The notes beneath the pieces are model-generated. The model saw nothing but the letters and a program-made list of their open reading frames with translations, ran no database searches and was not told the DNA's origin. Positions 10,163 to 18,234 of a DNA stretch of 64,000 nucleotides are shown piece by piece (position 1 is the stretch's first letter; each line of letters starts with the position of its first letter). The stretch covers positions 186,001 to 250,000 of the forward strand of contig NZ_AQUK01000001.1 in NCBI RefSeq assembly GCF_000371805.1. Reading direction: 5' to 3'. This stretch comes from Methanocaldococcus villosus KIN24-T80. GTDB lineage: Archaea; AGJL01; Methanococci; Methanococcales; Methanocaldococcaceae. The translations under genes were made by a program, and so were the position numbers.

Positions 10163-10762
10163 ATGCTGAGGATAATAGCTCTGATTATAATATTTATATT
10201 ATTTTCAATGTGCTTAGATAACCATAAATCTGGTGAAAGTATGGAAAAAGGTAAGATATTAATGGTTATAGCTCCAAAAGATTTTAGAGATGAAGAGCTT
10301 TTTATTCCTATGGAAGTTTTTAAGGAGCATGGATATGGAGTTGATGTAGTTTCTACACAAAAGGGTACATGTGTGGGAATGTTAGGTGGGAAAATAGAGG
10401 TAGATAAGACTATCTATGAAATAAATCCAAATGATTATATAGCCATTGTTATTCCTGGAGGAATAGGATCAAAAGAATATCTTTGGAATAATGAGAAGTT
10501 ATTAGAGTTAGTAAGGGAATTTTATAGAGAGAATAAAACTGTTGCAGCAATCTGCTTATCTCCTGTTGTTTTAGCAAGGGCAGGTGTGTTAAAAGATAAA
10601 AAAGCTACAGTTTTTCCTACAAAAGAAGCAATTGAAGAATTAAAAAAATATGGGGCTGAATATGTTGATGAGGGAGTAGTTATTGATGGCAAGATTGTCA
10701 CAGGAAAATCACCAGAATATGCAAAAGACTTTGCTTTAGCTATTATAAAAACTTTAGGATAG
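10163..10762 (+). CDS. DJ-1/PfpI family protein with lipoprotein-like signal peptide
   Basis: A 199-residue protein. Residues 1-17 form a hydrophobic signal ending in FSMC, a lipobox-like motif with Cys17. Residues 30-199 form a DJ-1/PfpI class I amidotransferase-like fold: KILMVIAPKDFRDEELFIP, VIPGGIGSKEYL, and the nucleophile elbow AAICLSPVVLARAGVL with Cys131; Glu45 is the usual partner acid. Relatives act as proteases, deglycases or chaperones; the role here is unknown. The signal suggests the domain works outside the membrane, which is unusual for this family. The start follows GTGATAGA. It may share the TATATAAA element near 10126 with divergent L7Ae. Confidence 0.8.
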   Translation: MLRIIALIIIFILFSMCLDNHKSGESMEKGKILMVIAPKDFRDEELFIPMEVFKEHGYGVDVVSTQKGTCVGMLGGKIEVDKTIYEINPNDYIAIVIPGGIGSKEYLWNNEKLLELVREFYRENKTVAAICLSPVVLARAGVLKDKKATVFPTKEAIEELKKYGAEYVDEGVVIDGKIVTGKSPEYAKDFALAIIKTLG

Positions 10763-11965
10763 TTTCTTTAATAGATAAACTTTATCCCCTTCCCTAACCA
10801 AATTATTTAACTTTACCCCTACTCTTTCTCCTTTTTTAGCTATTTTAACCTTTTTATGGTTTATTTCCATACTGTCAACTTTCTCTTCCACACATCCTGT
10901 GGTTTTCCCCATTATTAATATTACATCACCAACCTTTAAATCATGATATAACTCTATCTCAGCAACATTTATTTTTTTGTAAAAATTCACAACTCTTCCA
11001 ATTTCTACTTTTTTATACTCTGAAATATTACCCTCTCTATCATATTGAAAATCAATTTTATTGCTAACATCTCTAAAATAAAATCCTGTATCATACCCTC
11101 TATTATAAACCTTACTAAGTTCTTTTTTGAAATACTCTAATTTATCATAATATGACCCATCAAAATAACTATCTATAGCCTCTCTATAAACTTTTGTAAC
11201 TCTCATAACATAATCAGCATTCTTTGCCCTACCTTCAATTTTAAATGCATCTAACACCCCTATTAATTCAGGAATATGTTCAATCATACAAAGATCTTTA
11301 GGAGATAGTAAGAATTTTCCCTCACATAAGATCTCATATGTTCCATCATGATGTTCATTTATTAATTTCCATTTTCTTCTACATGGTTGTAAGCACTCTC
11401 CACAGTTTGCATGTTTGTTAAATAAATAAGCACTTAAGAAACACCTTCCACTTATAGCAACACATAAAGCTCCATGAACAAACCCTTCTAACTCTAAATT
11501 AACTCCATCTCTTTTTAAATTTTCTTTTATTATCTTTATTTGGTTTAATGTCAATTCTCTTGACAAAACAATTCTTTTACAATATCTACTATAAAATTTT
11601 GCTAAATTAGAGTTTGTTATATTACATTGCACACTTGCATGTACATCAATGCCTAATGAGTTAGCATATTCCATCAAAGATATATCACTTAATATTAAAG
11701 CATCTATATCTATTGAATGAGCAAAGTTAATAATATCTATTGCCTTATCTAATTCATCTTCATAAATTACTGTGTTTAGGCATAGGTATATCTTCTTATC
11801 ATTGTCATGAACATACTTAACTGCCTCTTTTAATTCATCTCTTGTAAAATTTTTGGCAGTTTTTCTCATACTAAATTCTTTTAAACCACAATAAACTGCA
11901 TCAGCTCCATACTTTATAGCTGTCCTTAGACAGGTCATATCTCCTGCAGGAGAAAGAAGTTCCAT
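10754..11965 (-). CDS. peptidase U32 family protein
   Basis: A 403-residue U32-family protein. It has the TIM-barrel N-terminus MELLSPAGDMTCLRTAIKYGADAVYCGLKEFSMRKTAKNF, the U32 signature region EGFVHGALCVAISGRCFLSAYLFNKHANCGECLQPCRR, and a C-terminal small domain (about residues 320-400) with KVGDVILIMGKTTG. Bacterial relatives (YegQ/TrhP, RlhA, UbiU) are tRNA or rRNA hydroxylation or ubiquinone hydroxylation factors, and the cysteines CGECLQPC suggest an Fe-S cluster. Peptidase activity is doubtful, and an RNA-modification role is my inference. The ATG at 11965 follows GTGATAATC. It overlaps the DJ-1-like gene tail by 9 nt. Confidence 0.85.
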   Translation of the reverse strand: MELLSPAGDMTCLRTAIKYGADAVYCGLKEFSMRKTAKNFTRDELKEAVKYVHDNDKKIYLCLNTVIYEDELDKAIDIINFAHSIDIDALILSDISLMEYANSLGIDVHASVQCNITNSNLAKFYSRYCKRIVLSRELTLNQIKIIKENLKRDGVNLELEGFVHGALCVAISGRCFLSAYLFNKHANCGECLQPCRRKWKLINEHHDGTYEILCEGKFLLSPKDLCMIEHIPELIGVLDAFKIEGRAKNADYVMRVTKVYREAIDSYFDGSYYDKLEYFKKELSKVYNRGYDTGFYFRDVSNKIDFQYDREGNISEYKKVEIGRVVNFYKKINVAEIELYHDLKVGDVILIMGKTTGCVEEKVDSMEINHKKVKIAKKGERVGVKLNNLVREGDKVYLLKKLS

Positions 11966-11974
11966 GATTATCAC

Positions 11975-12685
11975 TTAAATTATCAATCTCTTTTTTATTC
12001 CATCATAAAGATCTATAATATTCCCATTTAAAAAAGCACTCATAGTATAAATAACCCCAGGAGGGAGAATATTTATTTTTTCTCCAGATTTAACAAAGTA
12101 TAGGTTATCAAAACTTAATAATGTTCCAAATATTATACATGATAATTTCTTAATATCTTCCAACTCTCTCACAGCTATAACAACAACAGGATCATCTGTT
12201 TCTTTACCAGTATAGCCTACACCATGTATATATTTTGGTCCTTCAGTAACTGAAGAATCAACATTGTAGTTTAGCTTCTCACAAATTTCTTTAACAGTTA
12301 GTGCCATCTCATTTACCATTTTTTCTCCACCGTATGTGTCAAAACTAACTATAATAGCATCTCCATAATCAGATAGAGCTTCTGTTATGGCATATGATAC
12401 ACCTTCTTTAGCTTTTTCTGGTTTTTCAGCTACTCCATTCAAGTCATCAAAACTTTTTGCATATTTTTTTAATGTTTCAAATATTATCTTATTATTGAGT
12501 TCTAACTTATCTTTTGGAGTTAGTGAGGTTATGACAATATCATCTCCAGTCACATTAGATATTCTCCCTTTAATTCCATATCTTGCTAATCTTTCTCTGA
12601 CTTCCTTATCTACTAAATCATTAATATCTTTATTAGCTTCAACATCATTATCAGCTATATCTACTCCAAAGCTAACTATATACAT
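11975..12685 (-). CDS. conserved protein of unknown function
   Basis: A 236-residue soluble protein that I do not recognise by function. Its N-terminus SFGVDIADNDVEANKDINDLVDKEVRERLARYGIKGRI is followed by DDIVITSLTPKDK and a middle part rich in acidic residues (ALSDYGDAIIVSFDTYGGEKMVNEMALTVKEICEKL). Then comes a conserved-looking YIHGVGYTGKETDDPVVVIAVREL, and a C-terminal INILPPGVIYTMSAFLNGNIIDLYDG. No signal peptide or membrane segment is visible. It sits between nob1 and a U32 protein on the same strand, with 6-9 nt gaps. This makes an RNA- or ribosome-related role conceivable but unproven. Confidence 0.75.
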   Translation of the reverse strand: MYIVSFGVDIADNDVEANKDINDLVDKEVRERLARYGIKGRISNVTGDDIVITSLTPKDKLELNNKIIFETLKKYAKSFDDLNGVAEKPEKAKEGVSYAITEALSDYGDAIIVSFDTYGGEKMVNEMALTVKEICEKLNYNVDSSVTEGPKYIHGVGYTGKETDDPVVVIAVRELEDIKKLSCIIFGTLLSFDNLYFVKSGEKINILPPGVIYTMSAFLNGNIIDLYDGIKKRLII

Positions 12686-12691
12686 AAAGGA

Positions 12692-13168
12692 TCACTTTTT
12701 AATTTTTACTGCTTTTCTTTTTAGAGGACTACCACATATTTCACATTCATCTTCATCATAATTAGCAGGATATATTTTTTTACATCCAATACAAACCTTT
12801 CTCCAGACAATTTGTCTATTAGTTTTATATCTTATCCCCTTAACATTAATATTCAACTTTTTAGCTACATTTTGCATAGCATAATCATCAGTGTATAAAA
12901 TTGCTTTTAACTCTAAACTCAAAGCTAATACTGACACATCCTGTTCTGACAGTCTATCACCAGTCTTTAGTGCAGTTTCTTTAACTTTATTTATAAACTC
13001 TTCTTTAGGAGATCTTATTTTTAGCTTTCCAAACCTAATAGCTTGATCAACAATAACTCTATTGGATTTTATCTCTTCTAAAGCTTCTGGAGTTATGTAA
13101 TGGTTAGCATCTTCAGTTAATGGATTATATCCATGTAATATAGCTGATGCATCTAAAACTATTTTCAA
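12692..13168 (-). CDS. nob1: rRNA maturation endonuclease Nob1
   Basis: A 158-residue PIN-domain nuclease with a C-terminal zinc ribbon. The PIN domain begins KIVLDASAILHGYNP (first acidic residue), has SEQDVSVLALSLELKAILYTDDYAMQNVAKKL (later acidic residues), and the zinc ribbon is VCIGCKKIYPANYDEDECEICGSP. Nob1 cleaves the 3' end of 16S rRNA precursor at site D. I place the start at the TTG in 13168. GGTGAT (13175-13180) would then be 6 nt upstream, and the protein begins MKIVLDAS as in relatives. The GTG/ATG further upstream lie inside the ribosome-binding site. Confidence 0.92.
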   Translation of the reverse strand: MKIVLDASAILHGYNPLTEDANHYITPEALEEIKSNRVIVDQAIRFGKLKIRSPKEEFINKVKETALKTGDRLSEQDVSVLALSLELKAILYTDDYAMQNVAKKLNINVKGIRYKTNRQIVWRKVCIGCKKIYPANYDEDECEICGSPLKRKAVKIKK

Positions 13169-13227
13169 TATCATCACCTTAAATTATTTATAAAAAACTT
13201 CTACTTATTAAATTTTGGTGATATATT

Positions 13228-14133
13228 ATGATTACTACAGTTGTGGGAAGTTATCCTGTTGTATTCAAGGAGAATGAAGATTTTTTTGATAAAATAAAAA
13301 AAATATTTGGAATTTATGACCCATATAAATATGCTATTGAAGTGGCAGTTAAAGATCAAATTAATGCAGGAATTGATATTATAAGTGATGGACAGGTTAG
13401 GGGAGATATGGTTGAAATCTTTACTAGTAAACTTTTTGGTTTTGAAGATAGGAGAGTTGTTAATAGGGTTGAGTTTGTGGAGCCAATAACTTTAAAAGAT
13501 ATTTTATATGCTAAAAAAATAGCTAAAAAACTAAATAGCAATGTTGAAGTTAAAGGGATAATAACAGGGCCTAATACAATAGCTTACTCTGTTAAAGATG
13601 AATACTATTCTAATAAAGAAGAGCTAATATTTGATATTGCTAAAGCTTTAAGGAATGAAGTATTAGCTATAAAGAATCATGTAAGTTATATACAAATAGA
13701 TGAACCCATTCTATCTGTAGGTATTGCAGATTTTGAAGTGGCTAAGAGGGCTATAGATATTATTGTTAGAGGTATTAATAAAAGCTTTGGCATGCACGTC
13801 TGTGGAAAGGTTTATAATATAATAGATGAGCTTAATGAGTTTAATGTATCAATTTTAGATCATGAGTTTGCATCAAATAGAAAAAACTTAGAAATTCTTG
13901 ATAGAATAAAGAAGAAAGTAGGTTTTGGCTGTGTTAATACAAAAGTTAATAAAGTTGAAAGTGTTGAAGAAATTAAAGGATTAATAAAAGAAGGATTAGA
14001 AATAATAAAAAATAATAATTTTATTAGTGAAAAAGATATACTAATTGATCCAGACTGTGGTTTAAGACTGTTAAATAGAGATGTGGCATATAATAAGTTG
14101 AAAAATATGGTATTAGCATCTAAGAATATTTAA
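13228..14133 (+). CDS. metE: archaeal MetE-type methylcobamide:homocysteine methyltransferase
   Basis: A 301-residue TIM-barrel protein matching the C-terminal catalytic half of cobalamin-independent methionine synthase. In archaea this half stands alone and uses a corrinoid methyl donor. Seen motifs: TTVVGSYPV at the start, ISDGQVRGDMVEIF, ITGPNTIAYS, QIDEPILSVG, GMHVCGKVYN (zinc His and Cys), and IDPDCGLRLLNRD (second zinc Cys and C-terminal signature). The start follows GGTGATATATT. It is convergent with the archaeosortase gene, overlapping by 21 nt, and has no metabolic link to that surface operon. Confidence 0.92.
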   Translation: MITTVVGSYPVVFKENEDFFDKIKKIFGIYDPYKYAIEVAVKDQINAGIDIISDGQVRGDMVEIFTSKLFGFEDRRVVNRVEFVEPITLKDILYAKKIAKKLNSNVEVKGIITGPNTIAYSVKDEYYSNKEELIFDIAKALRNEVLAIKNHVSYIQIDEPILSVGIADFEVAKRAIDIIVRGINKSFGMHVCGKVYNIIDELNEFNVSILDHEFASNRKNLEILDRIKKKVGFGCVNTKVNKVESVEEIKGLIKEGLEIIKNNNFISEKDILIDPDCGLRLLNRDVAYNKLKNMVLASKNI

Positions 14134-14562
14134 TTTTTTTAGTATAACTATCCAAAAGACATTCAAGAATAAAGCTACTGGAAAAAGGATAAAGCTAATA
14201 ACATCATGAGCTAATTGGAAGTTGTCTGTTTTATATGTTATTATCATAATTATCCTTAAAATATTTACAACATTTATAACTAACAATCCAAAGATGGAAT
14301 ATAATATTTTATAGGTTATTTTTACTTTAGGTGTGGCAAAAACAAAGCTTAAGAATATGGTCATCTCTAAAGAGCATGTACAAGCTCTATCAATAATAAA
14401 GATCTTATTATTAAAAAACAATAAATTATTATATGTGTAAATATGCATTAGATGGCCTATAATTGATGATAGAATATTAGATAAAAAATTTTCTAAGATT
14501 GATAAGATAGAATAAGAGATTATAAATACAAAGGCTATATTTTTAACATAATCTTTTCTCAT
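14113..14562 (-). CDS. archaeosortase/exosortase-like transpeptidase
   Basis: A 149-residue integral membrane protein with about four or five hydrophobic segments. It contains the exosortase-family triad in order: Cys (RACTCSLEM, Cys61 or Cys63), Arg103 in VINVVNILRIIMI, and His119 in QLAHDVISFILFP. Such enzymes are thought to cleave C-terminal sorting signals and attach target proteins to the envelope. The short length and the CTCS variant put it near the ArtE-type group I associate with Methanocaldococcus. It is the last gene of a seven-gene operon, joined by TAATG overlap to the small prepilin. The PKD protein two genes upstream ends in a plausible cognate sorting tail. Activity is inferred. 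Confidence 0.75.
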   Translation of the reverse strand: MRKDYVKNIAFVFIISYSILSILENFLSNILSSIIGHLMHIYTYNNLLFFNNKIFIIDRACTCSLEMTIFLSFVFATPKVKITYKILYSIFGLLVINVVNILRIIMIITYKTDNFQLAHDVISFILFPVALFLNVFWIVILKKLNILRC

Positions 14563-14765
14563 TATTCCATTAATTGTTTAACTCTTTCAGCTCTTTTCAT
14601 AGCTTCTGTTTGTGTAACGGCTTCTGATTTTAATGTAGTTTCTTTATAATGAGCCGAACCTTGAGCTATTGATTTTATATAATAAAATCCTACAATAGAA
14701 GCTACTGCCAATACTGTTGCTAATAATAAGGCAAATTCTAATGATATTTGAGCTCTATTTTTCAT
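14562..14765 (-). CDS. small class III signal-peptide prepilin
   Basis: A 67-residue protein with the archaeal type IV pilin-like class III signal: basic KNRA, then QISLEFALLLATVLAVASIVGF, with cleavage expected just before the Gln by an EppA-type prepilin peptidase. The remaining 40 residues are polar and helical (KETTLKSEAVTQTEAMKRAERVKQL). It overlaps the PKD gene by 11 nt and the archaeosortase by TAATG coupling. Its position between sortase and target suggests an assembly or anchoring subunit rather than a main pilin. Confidence 0.82.
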   Translation of the reverse strand: MKNRAQISLEFALLLATVLAVASIVGFYYIKSIAQGSAHYKETTLKSEAVTQTEAMKRAERVKQLME

Positions 14766-17700
14766 AATATCTCCTTATAAAATAGAATGTTAATATTAAA
14801 ATCATTATATGAATATAAATTGGAACTGGTATGGAGAATATATTTTCTTCATATAAATGGATATACCTTGTACAGTTGTCTGATAAATTGCTATTATCTA
14901 TTACTGTAAGAACTACAGTATAAACTCCAGAGTTATTATAAATATGATAAACTATTGGGTTGTATGTTTCTAAACTTGACCCATCTCCAAAGTTCCATAT
15001 ATATCTTATAATCCTACCGTCAGGATCATATGATGGGGATGCATTAAAGGTAACATTTAGTCCATTAATTATATAGTTGAAATTAGCTATTGGAGGGTAA
15101 CTTTCATTTCCTCCAACTATTATTAGTTTTGATGTATAACCATATTTATTGATGTTATTTTTAACATATAGTGTAACTATATAAACTCCTGGCTTATTGT
15201 ATTTATGATTCACTTCTTTTTTATTAACTTCTACACTCCCATCTCCAAAGTCCCATTTTCTATAAACTATTTTTGTATTAGTTGGATATGATCTAGATGT
15301 GTCTATAAATAATATATTTTCATTAGCTTTTGGATATTTAGGATTATATGTAAAATTAGCTAAAATTCCTGAAACCGTAATATATCTTTCATATGAATTA
15401 TTAGCGTTCAGTTCATCCCACACTGTTAATTTTATTCTATAAAATCCTGGTTTATTATAAATATGATAAACTATTGGGTTGTATGTTTCTAAACTTGACC
15501 CATCTCCAAAGTCCCATTTATATTTTATTATTTTCCCTTCAGGATCAAAAGAGTATGAAGCATCTAGTACGATCCTTTGTCCCACATCAGGATTTTCTGG
15601 ATAATATATGAAATAAGCTACAGGTTTTTTATTAATTACAGAAAAGTTTATTTCTGTTTTATTCTTATCTCCAAATCCGTCCCAAACTGTTAAGATTGCA
15701 GTATAATTACCAATTGGAAACTTATGATAAACAGGATCTAAGGAGTTTGAAGTATAATTAAAAACTAAATTTCCTGAGGAATTATAGACTAACAAATTAT
15801 AACCATAAATCATTGCCATTGGAGAAGTTTTTGGAATTGTATAATTATCTATTATCTCGCCATTATGATCATATACAGGAATCTTTCTATTAGCATCAGG
15901 ATCATAACTATTCTTTGGATTAAATTCTATCACATCTTTATATGAGGCTGGATTAGGAAGAATAAGAAGGGAAGCTATGGGTGGATTGTTATTGATAACA
16001 TATACTTTTTTACTATTTTCAAATCTTCTATGATTATAAGAAATATACATATAAACTTCATAAACCCCTTCTTTATAATAAGTGTACTGCCAAGCATATG
16101 GAGACTTTCCAGGAGTTATAATTGTGCTATTACCATCCCCATAGTAAATATAATGCCGTAAATTAGTATATCTTTTAGGCTCAACAATAGTAATGTTAAC
16201 AGGTTTTCCAGTGCTTGTTATCATAGGATTAACATAAATTTGTGGAACACTGTAATAACCTACACCTATTGGTGGGGGAATACCTAAACCAATATTTCCA
16301 TTTTCATCAACTATTAAAACATGAGGATAATAGAGACCCTCTTCAGTATAACTATGTGTTGGAGAACTTTCAAATGAAATATCTCCATCACCAAAACACC
16401 ACATTACAAATATTACTTTTCCTGGATAACTAAAAGAAAATTTTACTGGTTTATTAGTAGTAACTTCTGGTTTATCAACTTCAGCAGGTATATCATAATA
16501 AAATCCCTGTCTTATTGTTAAATTATAAACAGGATTTGATATTATATCTGAATAATAGTAAAGATTTACGGTGTGATGTTTTTTATCATATTCATATTTA
16601 TAAGTTTTAGAATTGGATAAATTTGGATAAAAGTTATATTTTATATTTCCAACATCTCCAACAATTATAAAGTTTAAAGTATCTGATTTCCACCAACTTC
16701 CAGCTCCTCCATAACTCATCCAGAAAAATGGCCACATAAATGGGAATTTATATACATGCTCTGTTGGAGTAAAATATTCTCTATAAGTATAATCAGTTTC
16801 TACCCCATCTCCAAAGTCCCATTTCCAATAAAGTCCCCATGCATCTTTCATATTAAATTTAGTTTTATCACCTACTTTGTATGTTAATTTATGAGGATTG
16901 ACATATTCATTTCCTCTATTATCATTATGATTTAAAGAACTATTATAAACATACGTATAAGCCTCTCCCCCATAATGTGAAGGTCCCATAACCCAATAAA
17001 CATAACCTCCAAAATGTTGTTTGACATATATAACTTTGTAACCTACCCAAACTTTCCCATATTTATCAACTATTAAAACCTGTATAAAATGAAATCCAGG
17101 GGTTGTGTAAATAATAGATGGTTTAAATTTAAAAGATGTTTTATTATCAAAATTCCACATAATAAATTCAATATTATTTTTATTAATATTAGGGATAAAG
17201 GTTATATTATCTTCAATAACAATATTATCTTCATTGACATCTGTTATAATCCCTACTTCTCCACCAACTTTTAGTCCCTTAAATATTAAATCATTTATAT
17301 CTAAATCTGTAGGGTATTTGATTATAACTACATTAGAATTATTAACTGATGTATTAGCTATAGTGTAATTTTTATAATATTCTACCACCCAGGTATTTAA
17401 ACTATTATTAGGGATAAACCAGTAATAGGTGTTATATACATCACCAACAATAAGCCAATTGTAGGTTTCTGTTGGAGGGTAATGAACATTTTTATAATAT
17501 CCTCCCCAAGCTACAGGATATATAAATGGGAAAGTGTAAGAGTGATTAACATTTCTCCCATATTTTATCTTATCATCACCAAAAAACCATATTACTGTTC
17601 CATTTTCTATTATAATCTCTGTAGTATTACCTATACTTAAAGCTACAAAATTTATTGTATCATTTATATTAAATTTATCTCCTCCAGTACTATTAGTTAT

Positions 17701-17787
17701 GTTCATCAAACCATTATGAACAAATATAACATCAGCAAAAATTGATGAAAGAAAAATAAATAAAAAAATTATCAAATATTTTTTCAT
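14755..17787 (-). CDS. giant secreted PKD-repeat surface protein with C-terminal sorting signal
   Basis: A 1010-residue protein. It starts with a Sec signal (KKYLIIFLFIFLSSIFADV) and carries at least six PKD-like beta-sandwich modules marked by FGDG-type turns, for example DFGDGVETDY, CFGDGDISFE, YYGDGNSTI, DFGDGSSLETY and NFGDGSSLETY. Tyr, Asn and Pro content is high and N-glycosylation sequons are frequent. It ends with FSIPVPIY, a hydrophobic helix and RRYYEK, a tripartite tail like those recognised by archaeosortases. An exact 61-bp direct repeat (14933-14993 and 15452-15512) lies in two of the modules. It is probably a cell-surface stalk or adhesin. I use ATG 17787 because GGTGAAGTTG precedes it. 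Confidence 0.88.
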   Translation of the reverse strand: MKKYLIIFLFIFLSSIFADVIFVHNGLMNITNSTGGDKFNINDTINFVALSIGNTTEIIIENGTVIWFFGDDKIKYGRNVNHSYTFPFIYPVAWGGYYKNVHYPPTETYNWLIVGDVYNTYYWFIPNNSLNTWVVEYYKNYTIANTSVNNSNVVIIKYPTDLDINDLIFKGLKVGGEVGIITDVNEDNIVIEDNITFIPNINKNNIEFIMWNFDNKTSFKFKPSIIYTTPGFHFIQVLIVDKYGKVWVGYKVIYVKQHFGGYVYWVMGPSHYGGEAYTYVYNSSLNHNDNRGNEYVNPHKLTYKVGDKTKFNMKDAWGLYWKWDFGDGVETDYTYREYFTPTEHVYKFPFMWPFFWMSYGGAGSWWKSDTLNFIIVGDVGNIKYNFYPNLSNSKTYKYEYDKKHHTVNLYYYSDIISNPVYNLTIRQGFYYDIPAEVDKPEVTTNKPVKFSFSYPGKVIFVMWCFGDGDISFESSPTHSYTEEGLYYPHVLIVDENGNIGLGIPPPIGVGYYSVPQIYVNPMITSTGKPVNITIVEPKRYTNLRHYIYYGDGNSTIITPGKSPYAWQYTYYKEGVYEVYMYISYNHRRFENSKKVYVINNNPPIASLLILPNPASYKDVIEFNPKNSYDPDANRKIPVYDHNGEIIDNYTIPKTSPMAMIYGYNLLVYNSSGNLVFNYTSNSLDPVYHKFPIGNYTAILTVWDGFGDKNKTEINFSVINKKPVAYFIYYPENPDVGQRIVLDASYSFDPEGKIIKYKWDFGDGSSLETYNPIVYHIYNKPGFYRIKLTVWDELNANNSYERYITVSGILANFTYNPKYPKANENILFIDTSRSYPTNTKIVYRKWDFGDGSVEVNKKEVNHKYNKPGVYIVTLYVKNNINKYGYTSKLIIVGGNESYPPIANFNYIINGLNVTFNASPSYDPDGRIIRYIWNFGDGSSLETYNPIVYHIYNNSGVYTVVLTVIDNSNLSDNCTRYIHLYEENIFSIPVPIYIHIMILILTFYFIRRYYEK
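14933..14993. repeat. 61-bp direct repeat, copy 1 (PKD module)
   Basis: Exact match to 15452-15512 at an offset of 519 bp, which is 173 codons in frame. It covers the FGDGSSLETYNPIVYHIYN turn of a PKD module; the flanks diverge. Confidence 0.9.
15452..15512. repeat. 61-bp direct repeat, copy 2 (PKD module)
   Basis: Second copy of the in-frame intragenic repeat described at 14933-14993. Nucleotide identity is complete even at third codon positions, so it is either a recent duplication or gene conversion between modules. Confidence 0.9.
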
Positions 17788-17792
17788 CAACT

Positions 17793-18230
17793 TCACCTGA
17801 ATAATATTGAAGTATTTTTAGCTATATAACCTTCTGAGTATTCTATCAAGATAATGTTTCCTTTTGATAAATTAAATCCATATATAGTATTATTTACAGA
17901 ATAATTTATATTACCCTTTATCATTACTCCATCTTTTGTTGGAGTTAGTATTATTGTTATTGGATGTGTAACATTTATTGTATAATTTGCTACATAAATT
18001 ACATAATTCTCTTCACCAATAGGTTTTAAAACTACTGCTAAACTATTATTATTTGAATAAGCTAATAAAGCATAATTTTCTATCTTATTTGCTACCTCAT
18101 AAACTTTATCAGCTAAAACCCCTGATATTAGACTATCAGAAAAATTTATAATATTATTATATAAAAATATGGAAATAACCATTATCATCATAAATGCTAA
18201 AATTAAATCTATAGATATCTGTCCTCTCAT
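17793..18230 (-). CDS. class III signal-peptide pilin-like protein
   Basis: A 145-residue protein starting MRGQISIDLILAFMMIMVISIFLY, the archaeal class III prepilin signal with cleavage expected after the Gly. The mature part is Asn/Tyr rich with beta propensity (YVIYVANYTINVTHPITIILTPTKDGVMIKG) and has sequons such as NVT. It sits between the large PKD gene and a DUF2341-like gene with 4-5 nt gaps. The start follows GTGAAGTT. Probably a minor pilin-like subunit of the same surface structure. Confidence 0.82.
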   Translation of the reverse strand: MRGQISIDLILAFMMIMVISIFLYNNIINFSDSLISGVLADKVYEVANKIENYALLAYSNNNSLAVVLKPIGEENYVIYVANYTINVTHPITIILTPTKDGVMIKGNINYSVNNTIYGFNLSKGNIILIEYSEGYIAKNTSILFR

Positions 18231-18234
18231 AACT

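Noticed and set aside
11975-12685. GTP cyclohydrolase III
   Set aside because: First thought from size and methanogen context, but the N-terminal sequence does not match that family.
14933-15512. Mobile element or terminal repeat
   Set aside because: The repeat is in-frame, intragenic and matches PKD modules.
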